A DNA stretch of 58,842 nucleotides from Planctomycetia bacterium (lineage in GTDB: Bacteria; Planctomycetota; Planctomycetia; Pirellulales; Thermoguttaceae): the NCBI GenBank assembly GCA_030539035.1, contig JAUNSU010000009.1, forward strand, positions 1 through 58,842, read 5' to 3'. The notes below the pieces were generated by a model. It did not search any database. It saw only the letters and a list, made by a program, of their open reading frames with translations, and was not told the origin of the DNA. Of this stretch, positions 25,934-36,800 are shown one piece after another. Position numbers and translations under genes: made by a program. The stretch's first letter is position 1. Every line of letters begins with the position of its first letter.

Positions 25934-26743
25934 TTATTCCTGTTCCGGATCAAATCCCTTTTCACAGGCGACATTATAATCGCAACGGGCCTTTTCCTTA
26001 TCGCCCATCTCGTCCCAGATCAAAGCACGATAATAATAGCCCATCCCGTCTTCAGGATCCAGATCAATCGCATGATTCAGATCAAGAAGGGCGTCTTCGA
26101 AATGCCCCAACACGGTTTTCGCGTCTCCCCGTGTGATCCAGGCCTGAATAAACTCCGGATCAAGTTCGATCGTTTTCGTATAATCACGAATCGCGGCCTC
26201 CCAATTTTCTTCGTTCGCATAAAAGACACCGCGATCATACCAGGCGGGAACAAAGTCGGGAGCGATCTCAATACAGCGGTTGAAGTCCTCAAGTGCCAGG
26301 TCCGAACGATCCATAAGATCGTGAACTATCGCACGGGCATAAAATGCCTGAAAGTATTGGGGATCATTTTCCAGCGCCTGATCAAAGAAGCGGACCGCTT
26401 TTTCGAAATGATCCCTGCTACGGGCAATGTTTCCGGCAAGAAGAAGCGCATCCGGAGAAGAGGGCGCGATTCGCAGCGCCTGATCCGCGTCTTTTTGCGC
26501 TTCTTCCCAATTATCGAAATCGAGATACAAAGAAGCTCTTCCGATCAGGGCGGGCAAGAATTCGGGATCCGCGCGAAGAGCGGTATCATAATGAGCCAGC
26601 GCGTCTTCGGGCATTCCGTCCAGCAAGGCTTCCCGGGCCGACTCTTCATAGATCGGCGCGAGCTGTTTTTTACAGGCTTCCTTATCGAGCAGATCCGCTT
26701 CCTCCGCAGAGCTGTTCCCGTCTTTTTTCAAATTCTTTTTCAT
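25934..26743 (-). CDS. Tetratricopeptide repeat protein
   Basis: This protein of about 269 residues has six or more TPR units from about residue 25 on. Each carries the usual A/G/Y/F spacing, for example ALAHYDTALRADPEFLPALIGRASLY and AIRDYTKTIELDPEFIQAWITRGDA. No signal peptide or other domain is seen, so it is probably cytoplasmic. I start at the ATG 26743; the frame is open to 26911 but that part is arginine-rich repeat-like sequence. It is immediately followed by the response regulator gene, which suggests a scaffold role in that pathway. The function is otherwise unknown. Confidence 0.85.
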   Translation of the reverse strand: MKKNLKKDGNSSAEEADLLDKEACKKQLAPIYEESAREALLDGMPEDALAHYDTALRADPEFLPALIGRASLYLDFDNWEEAQKDADQALRIAPSSPDALLLAGNIARSRDHFEKAVRFFDQALENDPQYFQAFYARAIVHDLMDRSDLALEDFNRCIEIAPDFVPAWYDRGVFYANEENWEAAIRDYTKTIELDPEFIQAWITRGDAKTVLGHFEDALLDLNHAIDLDPEDGMGYYYRALIWDEMGDKEKARCDYNVACEKGFDPEQE

Positions 26744-26968
26744 ATTGTACTTTTCCGATTTTATGTGATTGGAACTTTTCTTATGGGCGCTGGCATATCG
26801 ACAAATTTTTGCGCTGCCAACGAAGAAAGCGACCAACGGGAGCGGATCTCCGGCAACCGCGCGGAAGCGCGTACTGGGAGCGGCGCCTCGCCGCGAATCA
26901 ATGCGTTCCATTTGGTGTGAAGGGAGATCTCCTGCCCGGAAAGAAATGTCCCGTTTCTTTATTTCAGC

Positions 26969-27628
26969 TTATTCCGGTAAAAGGTTTTTAGGCGGATCGA
27001 TGCAAACTTTTCGGCCTTCAAGGCGAACGCGTCCTTCCGCGATCAACTGGAGCGCTTCCGGATAGGCGATGCATTCCGCTTCATAAAAAACGCGGTCGTT
27101 CAGGGTTTGCGCGGTATCATCTTCATGAACATCCACGACTTTTTGAACGATCACCGGACCGCGATCATATTCATTATTGACAAAATGAACGGTGCATCCG
27201 GAGATTTTTACGCCGTATTCAAGCGCTTTTTCATGGACAACGTTTCCGTAAAATCCTTTACCGCAAAAAGCGGGGATCAGGGAGGGATGAATATTGACAA
27301 CTCTTGAAAGATATTCATCCGGGATATGAAGCAGTTTGAGATATCCGGCCATTACAATAATTTTTACGTCGAGGGCAGTGCATTCGCGGAAGACGGCTTC
27401 GCTGAATCCTTCCTCGGTTTCGTATTCCCTGCGTTCGATCGTGATCAGGGGGATATTCGCCATCTCCGCGTATTGGAGTCCTTTTGCGTTTTTTGAGCTG
27501 GAGATCACCAGTTTAATTTCGCAATCGAGAGTGCCCTCATCGATTTTTTTGATCAAATTTTGGAGCGATCGTCCAGTACCGGAGATCAGTACGGCAATTG
27601 GAAGTTTTTTAAAAACTGCAGGAGACAT
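26969..27628 (-). CDS. purN: Phosphoribosylglycinamide formyltransferase
   Basis: PurN (219 residues) transfers a formyl group from 10-formyl-tetrahydrofolate to GAR, the third step of purine synthesis. The N-terminal LISGTGRSLQNLI (14-26) binds the phosphate. The catalytic triad N112, H114 and D155 is present in VVNIHPSLIPAFCGKGFYG and NEYDRGPV. It follows ileS on the same strand by about 140 bases, across the ileS terminator. GC-rich hairpins at 26856-26894 lie downstream. Confidence 0.95.
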   Translation of the reverse strand: MSPAVFKKLPIAVLISGTGRSLQNLIKKIDEGTLDCEIKLVISSSKNAKGLQYAEMANIPLITIERREYETEEGFSEAVFRECTALDVKIIVMAGYLKLLHIPDEYLSRVVNIHPSLIPAFCGKGFYGNVVHEKALEYGVKISGCTVHFVNNEYDRGPVIVQKVVDVHEDDTAQTLNDRVFYEAECIAYPEALQLIAEGRVRLEGRKVCIDPPKNLLPE

Positions 27629-27713
27629 TATTTACCCCTTTAATCAAATACAAATTTTACAATTACGGTACTATTGGAAAATAAATCCAATATCGCATCA
27701 AAATCACATACAT

Positions 27714-27759
27714 AAAAAGGGATCCCGTCCGTTTTCGCGCAGAGGAAAAGGCGGGATCC
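27714..27759 (-). terminator. Terminator after ileS
   Basis: GGATCCCG (27720-27727) and CGGGATCC (27752-27759) form a perfect 8-bp stem with a 24-base loop. On the minus strand the stem is followed by five T. It starts about 9 bases after the ileS stop codon. Confidence 0.7.
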
Positions 27760-27767
27760 GGCGAAAA

Positions 27768-30700
27768 TTATTTAACGATCTTCAGGAAGAGGGACAGGGC
27801 TTCGGCATCGATTTTCGCGTCGACGGGATCGATTCCATCGATCGCGCCTTCATCGAGTTCGAGGGCCAGCGTTTCTCCCTTGATGTATTCGGCAAATAAA
27901 TTCATGGAACGGAGGACCGAAGCGGAATCTGTTTTGATTTTAACGATGATCCGATCGGTGTACTCGCAGTTGAGATCTTTCCGGCGATCCTGAATGATTC
28001 GAACGATTTCGCGAGCCCGTCCTTCGGCGCGAAGTTCCTCGGACAATTCCGTGGAAAGGACGACAACGGCATTCGATCCCTGCGCGGCGGCAAATCCTTC
28101 TTTCGGCTGCAAACGGATCTGAACTTCGTCGGGTCCGAGTTCGACATTTTCGCCGTCGAGAGCAAGAACGATCTTTCCGTTTTGATTCATTTCGTTCAGA
28201 AGCGGAGCGCCGTCCGCATTGGCAAGAGCCCCTTTCACTGCGGGAAGCCGTTTGCCGAGCTTGGGTCCCAGCTTTTTAAAGTCGGGAAGGACGGAATAGC
28301 TGATATACTGATCCGCTTTTTCGATAAAATGAATCTCTTTGACGTTCAGTTCCTCTTTCATCAATTCGATTTTCGGGATCAGATCGTCTTTGACCGCAGG
28401 ATCGGCCAGCACGACGCTGATCGCCTGAAGCGGCTGGCGAACCTTGAGTTTTGCGCCCATCCGGGCATTTCGTCCCAAGGATACGATTTCCCGAACGATC
28501 TCCATCTGATAGGACAATTTTCGGTCGATTTCCGAAGGTTCGGCAACCGGATAAGTGCAAAAATGAACGCTCTGCCGGACATTCTTTCCGAACGGCTCCA
28601 CGGCCAACTGCAGCCAGATCCGTTCCGCGAGGAAAGGAACAAAAGGAGCGATCAGACGGGCAAGCGTGATCAGGCATTCATACAAGGTCCAATAAGCGTC
28701 TGCTTTGGCGGATCGATCCTGTTCGGAAGCGTCCTCCAGGTTCGCGCCGGACCAGAACCGGTCCCGGCTTCTTCGAACATACCAGTTCGAAAGGGAATCG
28801 ACAAAAGCGGTCAATCGGGAACAGGCCGCGAAATGATCGTAATGATCCATGCGGTCGGAGACGGTCTCTATGGTTTGATGAAGCTCGCTGAGGATCCAGC
28901 GATCCAATTCCGTTCTTTGCGCGATCGGCCGGTAAGGAGAGGAACTCTTTTCCGCGGATCGAAGTTCTTTGGACGAAAGATTTCCTCCTTCGGCGGCAAG
29001 AACATTGAGGTCCACCAGTTTTTCCGGAGCAAAACCGTCGATCTTCCGATAAACATCGAAAAAGGTGCAGACATTCCAAAGCCGGATCATAAATTCGGGC
29101 ATACTGTCCCGAATGGCCGTTTCGCTGTATCGGATGGAAGTCCACGGCGTTTGATTCGCGTAAAAATACCATCGAAGGGCGTCGGCTCCGTATTTATCGA
29201 AGATCTCACGGGGCTCGCGATAATTCCGCAGCGACTTCGACATTTTCTGTCCGTCTTCTCCGAGCATGAGTCCGAGAACGATACAGTTTTTGAAGGGGTG
29301 CGGGAACTCTTTTTTATCGGCAAAAAGGAGCGTACTGATCGCCAGCTGGGAATAGAACCATCCCCGGGTCTGATCGATCGCTTCACTGATAAAGTCGGCG
29401 GGAAAATTCTTCTCAAAGAGCTCTTTCGATCCTTTTTGATGAGGATATCCGAATTGGGCAAAGGGCATCGATCCGGAATCGAACCAGCAGTCGATCACTT
29501 CGGGGACCCGACGCATTCTCTTGCCGGGCGCTTTCGGCGATTCGTAAGTAATCGCGTCAATATACGGTTTATGAACGCGGAGGTGCTGCCAAATTTTCTC
29601 TTCCGATTCGGTCCATTTCGCGCCGGCCTCGGCTTTTGCCTTATCGTAAGCGGTTGTCCAGACCTCGGTTCCCTGGAGATCTTTTTTCGCGAGCAGTTCT
29701 TCAAAGCTGCCGATCGCTTCCTGATATCCGGTTTCTTCACAGACCCAGATCGGGAGGGGAGTTCCCCAATACCGTTCCCGGGAAAGAGCCCAATCGACAT
29801 TGGAAGCGAGGAAATTTCCGAATCTTCCGTTTTTAATATGCTCCGGCATCCACTCGATTTTTTCATTATTTTCGAGCATTTTTTCGCGAAAATTGCGGGT
29901 TCGGATAAACCAGCTCTTTCGCGGATACTGAATCAGGGGATCGGATGAAGCCCGCCAGCAGAACGGATAATCATGAAGATACTGTTCCTGGAGGAAGAGG
30001 ATTCCGCGATGTTTGAGATTCTGAATGATCTCCTTATCGCATTCTTTGACCCAGCGTCCCTGAAATTCAGGAACGATATCGGTAAAGGTTCCGTTGGGAG
30101 CGACCGCGCAGATCAGTTCAGGACCTTCGCCTGCTTGATACCGCGCCTGCTGTTCGATCAAAAGATCGAAGTCCACCTCGCCGAAAGCGGGCGCTTCGTG
30201 AACCAAACCGGTTCCCGCTTCCGTAGTAACGAAATCCGCGGAACAAACGCGCCAGGCGATATATTCTTCAGTGCCGTCTTTCAGGGTTCCTTTTTTTGAA
30301 CCGAAATTTTTATAATAGTAATCGAACGGGGGGGTATATCGAAGACCGATGAGATCTTTTCCGGAAATTACGAAAAGGACTTTCGCTTCTTTTTTAACTT
30401 TAGCGGCGATCGTTTTTACAAGCGCGGAGGCAATGATCAGATAATTGCCGGGAACAGGTTCTTTACTCTTGGGATCGAACAGTTCGACAACGGAGTATTC
30501 GAGATCGGGATGAACGGCGGCAAATTGATTGCTCGGAAGGGTCCAGGGAGTTGTCGTCCAAACCAGGAGATCGGTCTTTTCAAAACGGGGATCATTTTGA
30601 TCATTCAGAAGGGGAAAACGGACAAAGACGCTCGGATCGGCGACCTGTTTGTATCCCTGTCCAACTTCGCCGGACGAGAGAGCAGTTCCTCCCTGCGCCC

Positions 30701-31304
30701 ACCACCAGACGATTTTATGTCCCTGATAAAGGAGATTCTGATCGAACAGGGTTTTCAGAGCCCACCAGACACTTTCGACATAAGATCGGTGATAGGTAAC
30801 GTAGGCTTCATCGAGATTGATCCAGAATCCGATTCGCTCGGTTAAATCTTCCCATTGCTGAATATAGCGAAAGACATTTTCAACACATCGATGGACAAAG
30901 GGTTCGATTCCGAATTCTTCGATCTGTTCTTTGGAATGAATTTTCATTTCCTTACAGACTTCGACCTCAACGGGAAGGCCGTGGGTATCCCATCCGGCTT
31001 TTCTTTCGCAAAGAAAGCCTTTCATGGATTTGTATCGGGGATAAAGATCCTTGATCGCTCTGGTAAGGCAATGGCCCGGATGCGGAAGTCCGTTGGCGGT
31101 GGGAGGTCCTTCGTAGAAGACGAACGTTCCGATATTATTTGCCCGGCGATTTTCGAGAGCTTGTTCCCAAGTATGATTTTCGCGCCAATGCTTGATCAGG
31201 CGTACTTCATTTCCGGGAAAATCGGCGCCCGTTGAAGCGGACGCGTCCATTTTCTGATCGGGATCGTTCTTTTGTTCCAATTCGCTGCTTTTAAGGGGAT
31301 CCAT
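27768..31304 (-). CDS. ileS: Isoleucine--tRNA ligase, long form
   Basis: This large class I synthetase (about 1178 residues) charges tRNA-Ile. The HIGH-type motif is HPGH near residues 75-78, and KMSKS is in GEDGQKMSKSLRN. The WWAQGGTALSSGEVGQGYK segment and editing domain are present. The size and the anticodon-binding region resemble the eukaryote-like (type 2) IleRS group; that is a family inference. The ATG at 31304 follows AGGAAAAA; an ATG at 31319 would add five residues. No T-box leader was seen upstream. Confidence 0.95.
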   Translation of the reverse strand: MDPLKSSELEQKNDPDQKMDASASTGADFPGNEVRLIKHWRENHTWEQALENRRANNIGTFVFYEGPPTANGLPHPGHCLTRAIKDLYPRYKSMKGFLCERKAGWDTHGLPVEVEVCKEMKIHSKEQIEEFGIEPFVHRCVENVFRYIQQWEDLTERIGFWINLDEAYVTYHRSYVESVWWALKTLFDQNLLYQGHKIVWWWAQGGTALSSGEVGQGYKQVADPSVFVRFPLLNDQNDPRFEKTDLLVWTTTPWTLPSNQFAAVHPDLEYSVVELFDPKSKEPVPGNYLIIASALVKTIAAKVKKEAKVLFVISGKDLIGLRYTPPFDYYYKNFGSKKGTLKDGTEEYIAWRVCSADFVTTEAGTGLVHEAPAFGEVDFDLLIEQQARYQAGEGPELICAVAPNGTFTDIVPEFQGRWVKECDKEIIQNLKHRGILFLQEQYLHDYPFCWRASSDPLIQYPRKSWFIRTRNFREKMLENNEKIEWMPEHIKNGRFGNFLASNVDWALSRERYWGTPLPIWVCEETGYQEAIGSFEELLAKKDLQGTEVWTTAYDKAKAEAGAKWTESEEKIWQHLRVHKPYIDAITYESPKAPGKRMRRVPEVIDCWFDSGSMPFAQFGYPHQKGSKELFEKNFPADFISEAIDQTRGWFYSQLAISTLLFADKKEFPHPFKNCIVLGLMLGEDGQKMSKSLRNYREPREIFDKYGADALRWYFYANQTPWTSIRYSETAIRDSMPEFMIRLWNVCTFFDVYRKIDGFAPEKLVDLNVLAAEGGNLSSKELRSAEKSSSPYRPIAQRTELDRWILSELHQTIETVSDRMDHYDHFAACSRLTAFVDSLSNWYVRRSRDRFWSGANLEDASEQDRSAKADAYWTLYECLITLARLIAPFVPFLAERIWLQLAVEPFGKNVRQSVHFCTYPVAEPSEIDRKLSYQMEIVREIVSLGRNARMGAKLKVRQPLQAISVVLADPAVKDDLIPKIELMKEELNVKEIHFIEKADQYISYSVLPDFKKLGPKLGKRLPAVKGALANADGAPLLNEMNQNGKIVLALDGENVELGPDEVQIRLQPKEGFAAAQGSNAVVVLSTELSEELRAEGRAREIVRIIQDRRKDLNCEYTDRIIVKIKTDSASVLRSMNLFAEYIKGETLALELDEGAIDGIDPVDAKIDAEALSLFLKIVK

Positions 31305-31733
31305 TTTTTCCTGGGACATTTTCGGTTGGTTTTCAGTTGATCTTGGATTGGTTGTCGGTTGAGCAGAGAAATTCCGCGTCCGCCGCGAAAAAATTTCTGC
31401 CCGGTGATATGTTTTGAAGATCCCATTTTCATTCGGGATCGCCGCATATCGATAATCTTGTTAATTTTACCATAATTATATTCTCTTTCAAGGAGAATCG
31501 ATCAAGATATCTCCAGTATACAGAAGGCCCCGTTTTTTTGTCCCCGTATTTTCGTTCTTTTTCGTTTTTTTTAAATATTTATCTTGAAATAGAGAAAAAG
31601 CGGATAAAATTATAAAAAGTGCAACGTGAAGGCGTTTTAAAATCGGGACAATATAATATAATAGGGAAGAGTAATAAGATTCGCTTTTTAAGAATAATGC
31701 CAATTCCGCGAACAGCAAGGAGCTTTTAATACG
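31305..31733. other. Divergent intergenic region between ileS and glgB
   Basis: This 429-base stretch separates ileS (minus) from glgB (plus) and must hold both promoters. The right half is A/T-rich and has overlapping TATAAT words at 31652-31662 without a convincing -35. I see no RNA gene and no strong dyad. Confidence 0.5.
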
Positions 31734-33728
31734 ATGGCCAAAAACGACCCTGATTCCAAAAATTCATTGAAAAAAGGAAAGACAAGTCCCCCGAACAAGA
31801 TCAAAAAGGAAGTGGAAGGAGTTCGCTTTTCCTCCGTATTATCGGATCTGGATTTTTATCTTCTGAGTGAAGGAACGCATTGGGAGAGCTATAATAAACT
31901 GGGAGCGCACCTTCGGGAAGTCGATGGGGTGCAAGGAGTCAACTTTATCGTATGGGCGCCGAACGCGTCCCGGGTAAGCGTTGTCGGCGACTTTAATCAT
32001 TGGGATGGCCGGATCAATCCGATGTTCCGGCATAATCCGTCCGGATTCTGGGAAACCTTTGTTCCCGGCATTGGGGAAGGAACGGTTTATAAATATGAAG
32101 TTGCCAGCGGCCTTTGGAATACACTTCGTGCGGATCCGGTCGGATTCTTTGCCGAAGTCCCTCCGCAAACGGCGTCCGTTGTCCATTCGCTCGATCATTA
32201 TCAATGGCAAGATGCCGACTGGATCGAAAAACGGCAAAAAGAAGGGACCGCGTGGTTGAACAAACCGGTATCGATCTACGAAGTTCACGCGGGAAGCTGG
32301 CGGCGGCCGGGCAATAATCCCGATGAATTTTTAAACTGGCGGGATCTTGCGGAACAGCTCGTCGGATATGCCAAGGGAATGGGCTTTACCCATATCGAAC
32401 TGCTCCCAATCGCGGAACATCCCCTTGCCGCAAGCTGGGGATATCAGGTCATCGGATATTATTCGATCACCAGCCGCTTTGGATCGCCGGAAGATTTTAT
32501 GTATTTCGTCGATCTTTGCCATCGGAACGATATTGGCGTTCTGATCGATTGGGTTCCCGCCCATTTTCCGAAAGATGATCATGGACTTCGTCAATTCGAT
32601 GGAACCGCGCTTTACGAACACGCGGATCCGCGCAAGGGAGAACATCGCGATTGGGGAACCCTGATCTTTAATTACGGCCGAAATGAAGTGCGCAATTATC
32701 TGATCTCCAACGCCCTTTTCTGGTTGGATAAATATCATATCGACGGACTCAGGGTCGACGCTGTTGCCTCCATGCTCTATCTCGATTACAGCCGGGAAGA
32801 CGGAGACTGGATCCCGAATGAATACGGAGGAAGAGAAAATCTGGAAGCGATCCGATTCCTCAAGGAGCTGAATGAAACCGTTCACACACGACATGCGGGT
32901 GTATTAACGATCGCGGAAGAATCGACGGCTTGGCCCGCTGTTTCCCGACCGGTTTATACCGGAGGACTCGGCTTCTCCATGAAATGGAATATGGGCTGGA
33001 TGAACGATACGCTTACCTACTTCAAAAAAGATCCGATCTATCGGAAGTACTTTCATGATCGGTTGACATTCAGCCTGATGTATGCGTTCAGTGAAAACTT
33101 TGTCCTCCCGATCTCTCATGATGAAGTCGTTCATGGAAAAGGATCGATTATCGGCAACGCGCCGGGCGATCTTTGGCAAAAATTCGCGAATGCGCGTCTC
33201 CTTTACTCCTATATGTGGACGCATCCCGGTAAAAAACTGATCTTTATGGGCAATGAATTCGGACAGTGGAACGAATGGAATTTCGCGCAAAGCCTGGATT
33301 GGCATCTTCTGGAATACACCGATACCCATGAAGGACTTCGCCGGTGTATTGTCGATCTCAATAAACTCTATCGAACGGAAAAAGCCCTGAATGAAATGGA
33401 TTTCGACGGAAACGGCTTCGAATGGATCGACTGCCAAAATTGGGAGGACAGTACGTTTTCCTTTATCCGGAAGGCCCGGGATCCGGGCGATTATCTTTTG
33501 ATCGTCGCCAACTTCACCCCGGTTCCCCGCTGGTATCGGCTCGGCGTTCCGGAAATGGCGATCTTTGAAGAGATCTTTTGCAGCGATTCCCCTTACTACG
33601 GAGGAAGCGGAACGGGAAACGGACGGGTTCCCGCGGAAAATATCGGATCACACATGCGTCCGGCATCGATCGAGATCCTTGCTCCCCCGTTGGGATTAAG
33701 TATTTTCAAACCGGTTCGAAATAAGTAG
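31734..33728 (+). CDS. glgB: 1,4-alpha-glucan branching enzyme
   Basis: GlgB (664 residues) makes alpha-1,6 branches in glycogen. An N-terminal CBM48-type domain (about 60-160, with [21 protein letters not shown]) precedes the GH13 barrel. The nucleophile is D342 in [11 protein letters not shown] and the acid/base is E395 in [21 protein letters not shown] carries the third acidic region. A lysine-rich N-terminal 30 residues is extra. AAGGAG lies about 11 bases before the ATG. It is alone: no other glycogen genes are adjacent. A terminator follows. Confidence 0.96.
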   Translation: MAKNDPDSKNSLKKGKTSPPNKIKKEVEGVRFSSVLSDLDFYLLSEGTHWESYNKLGAHLREVDGVQGVNFIVWAPNASRVSVVGDFNHWDGRINPMFRHNPSGFWETFVPGIGEGTVYKYEVASGLWNTLRADPVGFFAEVPPQTASVVHSLDHYQWQDADWIEKRQKEGTAWLNKPVSIYEVHAGSWRRPGNNPDEFLNWRDLAEQLVGYAKGMGFTHIELLPIAEHPLAASWGYQVIGYYSITSRFGSPEDFMYFVDLCHRNDIGVLIDWVPAHFPKDDHGLRQFDGTALYEHADPRKGEHRDWGTLIFNYGRNEVRNYLISNALFWLDKYHIDGLRVDAVASMLYLDYSREDGDWIPNEYGGRENLEAIRFLKELNETVHTRHAGVLTIAEESTAWPAVSRPVYTGGLGFSMKWNMGWMNDTLTYFKKDPIYRKYFHDRLTFSLMYAFSENFVLPISHDEVVHGKGSIIGNAPGDLWQKFANARLLYSYMWTHPGKKLIFMGNEFGQWNEWNFAQSLDWHLLEYTDTHEGLRRCIVDLNKLYRTEKALNEMDFDGNGFEWIDCQNWEDSTFSFIRKARDPGDYLLIVANFTPVPRWYRLGVPEMAIFEEIFCSDSPYYGGSGTGNGRVPAENIGSHMRPASIEILAPPLGLSIFKPVRNK

Positions 33729-33770
33729 TTCTGCCGGATCGGATTTTTATCAGCGGCAATTTCATCACAA

Positions 33771-33801
33771 AAAACCGGGTCTTTGATCGGCCCGGCTTTT
33801 C
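33771..33801 (+). terminator. Intrinsic terminator after glgB
   Basis: A stem CCGGGTC (33775-33781) with GGCCCGG (33889 minus 100, that is 33789-33795), one wobble, is followed by CTTTTCTTTT. It lies about 46 bases after the glgB stop and separates it from the convergent surface-protein gene. Confidence 0.75.
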
Positions 33802-33838
33802 TTTTCTATACTGCTTTTTTTATGCTGCGGAGAGGGAT

Positions 33839-36800
33839 TTAAAAATCGAGGAACTCTCCGGAAAACAGACAGCTCTTCTTATTCTTTTCGGTCAAAAAGT
33901 CGGAAGAGAAAATCGAATACAATTCGGCTTGATAATCAATCGCGCAGGGAACAAGGGATTCCGCAACGGAATCGGCTTCCGATCCTTCTTCATTCCAATT
34001 TTCCAGAACGGATTCGATCACGGCCAAAGAATTATCATTCGACGGACTGGAATCGGGAACCATGGAGGGAGAAACGGGATCGAAAACAGTATGATTTCCG
34101 AGATAATAAATATTCTCCAAAGATTTTCCGCTCTTGTCGAACATTCGCAGGATAATGGAATAATTACCCTGCGCGGAGTAATAATGGGCGGTTTTGATTC
34201 GGGAAGAGAGATAAAAATTATTTTCGATGGATCCATCTCCCCAATCGATCTGCCAATTGGATATTCCATCCGCATCCGGAACATTAACGACGATTTTTAA
34301 AACTTCATTATTCCCGCCGTAGGTATAAGTATCGGCGATGAGCATTTCCGGCGTCTTCGGTTCAATAGCCGCCGGATCAGAACTGCCGGGAACAGCGATC
34401 GTGTAAGAGAGATTGATCTCCTTGTCGGGAATCATTAAACCCTCTAATGCCTTCTGGTCGGTGGAATTATCGATATCGTAAACGAGGATATGGGACAAAA
34501 AAGCTTTTTCGAGCGGCTCATCGAGATCGGCGAGTTTTCCGGCATCCCAATGAAAAGAAACCGTTTGCGGCGTATTATAATTATCCTTTGTAAAGATCAA
34601 TTCCGTTGTATCTGAAATCATTCCTTCCGGAGCGGTGATGATCACCTTTACATCGGAAACAGGCGCTTGATTGAGCTTCAGTGTATACGCGCCGGAGGAA
34701 GATTCCGTACTGAGAGTGATTTCAGAAGCGGAGACAATCGCCGCGCTTTCGACAACGGCCAAAGCCGTATTGATCTGAAAAACGGTATTATCGGCAAGCG
34801 TCAAACTGATATATATAGAGGAAGGTCCAAGCGTCTTTGGAGAAATGGTAAGGGTCAACTTTATCGATTCTCCCGGCGCAAGAAGCACGTTCGTATTCTT
34901 TTCAAGGGTCCAGGAAATCCCAGTTCCGGAAAATGAATCGGTTTTGGAAATCTGAACTGTATTCGAACTTTGATTGATGATTTTGTATGTATAATCGCAG
35001 GATCCATCACTTTGAGTGATTGCGCCGAAGTTAATGGATCCGGAAACAATATTTCCGTAAGCATCGTAAAGAACAAGGGAATCGGAAAATGTATTTTGTG
35101 TTGTGATATTCCCGGACTGGGTATTTGTATCATCCAGCGGGTAATTTTCTGATTCAAAACCTGAATTTGAAGAATCGCAGTTTCTTTGGAAAGTGGAACC
35201 GGTGATCTCGACGTTTTCCATCCCATCCGCAGAATCCTTCGCCGCAAAATCATAAATCGCGCCGCCTTTGTAAGCGGTATTCGCGATAAATCGGGAATTG
35301 GAGACAGTCAATTTTCCATGATAATTATTATTGACCGCCCCTCCTGATCCTGTTTGGTTCGAATAGACTCCGGCCTGATTATTTATAAAGGAACTGCCGG
35401 AGATTACTAACGTTCCGCAATTATCGATACCGCCGCCGGTCCCGCTTGTACTTGCCGCGATATTATCGGTGAAAACCGATTGGGAGATGTTCAGAGTCGA
35501 ACCGTTTAAGCAATAGAACCCCCCGCCTCCACTTCCCGAATTACCGGAGACAATGGAATTGGAAAGGACGATTTCGCCGTAATTATAGACTGCGCCCCCT
35601 TCTTTTACCGATCGATTGTTTTCCAGGGCAACATCGATCAGTTGACATTGCCCATATATGGTTACTCTATCTTTATCGATATAAAAATAGTTCATAAGGC
35701 CGGCCCCGCGATCGGATGCACTGTTTTCGCGGATCTGATCTCCTCTGCTGGAAAGGAGATAGCAACTTGTAATCGCTCCTCCGGATCCGCCTAATTCGCT
35801 CGAACTTGAACTGATCGCAGAATTTCGACTGTATGTATTTCCGTTCGAATAAAGGACATTACTGTTGAAGAGAGCGCCGCCGGTTTCTGCTGTATTGGAA
35901 TCCAGTGTACTCAGTTCGATCAGGAGAAATCCGTAGTCCCCGATGAAAATCCCTCCTCCTTTTTCGGTTGCCTGATTTTTCGTAAGAAGGGTATCCGAAA
36001 TGGAGCAAAAAGCATTATCGAACCAGAATGCGCCCCCTTCTATCGCGGAAGAATTCGATACTTCTGATCCTTTTATCTTCAAAAGGGGCGATTCGGAAAG
36101 CGAAGAAAATTCGTAAGATCCTTGCCCATTACAATAAAGGGTTCCCCCCTTTTGTGAAGCGCTGTTGTTCTTGAAAACAGAAGAGTCAATGATCGTTTGA
36201 TAATTACTGGAACCGCCCAAAGCGATTGCACCGCCGTTCACTGCGGAATTGTTCTGAACCACTGTATTGGAAAAAGATCCTCTTCCCTCGAAAAAAACCG
36301 CTCCGCCGTCAGCTAATGAAGTATTGTTCAAAAAGAAGCAGTTTTCAAAAATCGCGTTGCAATAGGCGCCGACAGAAACACTGCCGCCGTTCGACGTATT
36401 TTTGCAGTTTTTAAAGGAGATATTTTGGAAAGAAACCGCCATTTCGGAAAGACTTGTGTAAGCAGAAATTTCAATGAAGCAGGAATCCGCACTCGATTTG
36501 GAACCGTCCAGAGTGATTGTTTGCTTGCCCGGCGCATTGATCGTCAACGATTTGTTTATGGAGAGCTTGCCTTTCAGGAAGATCGTTCCAAAAGCCTCGA
36601 ACTCAATATGGGTCCCCGTATTATTTGCGTAATCGACCGCTTCCCGAAGAGAGATCAGTCCATCGTTCGCATCAACTTTATCTTCCAAGGTTGTAATGAA
36701 AATCGTTCCGGATTCCGCATTAGAAGAAAATCCCCGGCTTTCGAGAACTTCAAGATCCGCGCCCGTTGCCGGAAGACTCAGCAGATCGCGCCGTTCGAGC

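Noticed and set aside
28182-29948. Long plus-strand frame opposite ileS
   Set aside because: It is an antisense shadow of ileS without recognisable domains.
31305-31733. T-box leader for ileS
   Set aside because: No T-box word, specifier loop or terminator/antiterminator pair was found upstream of ileS.
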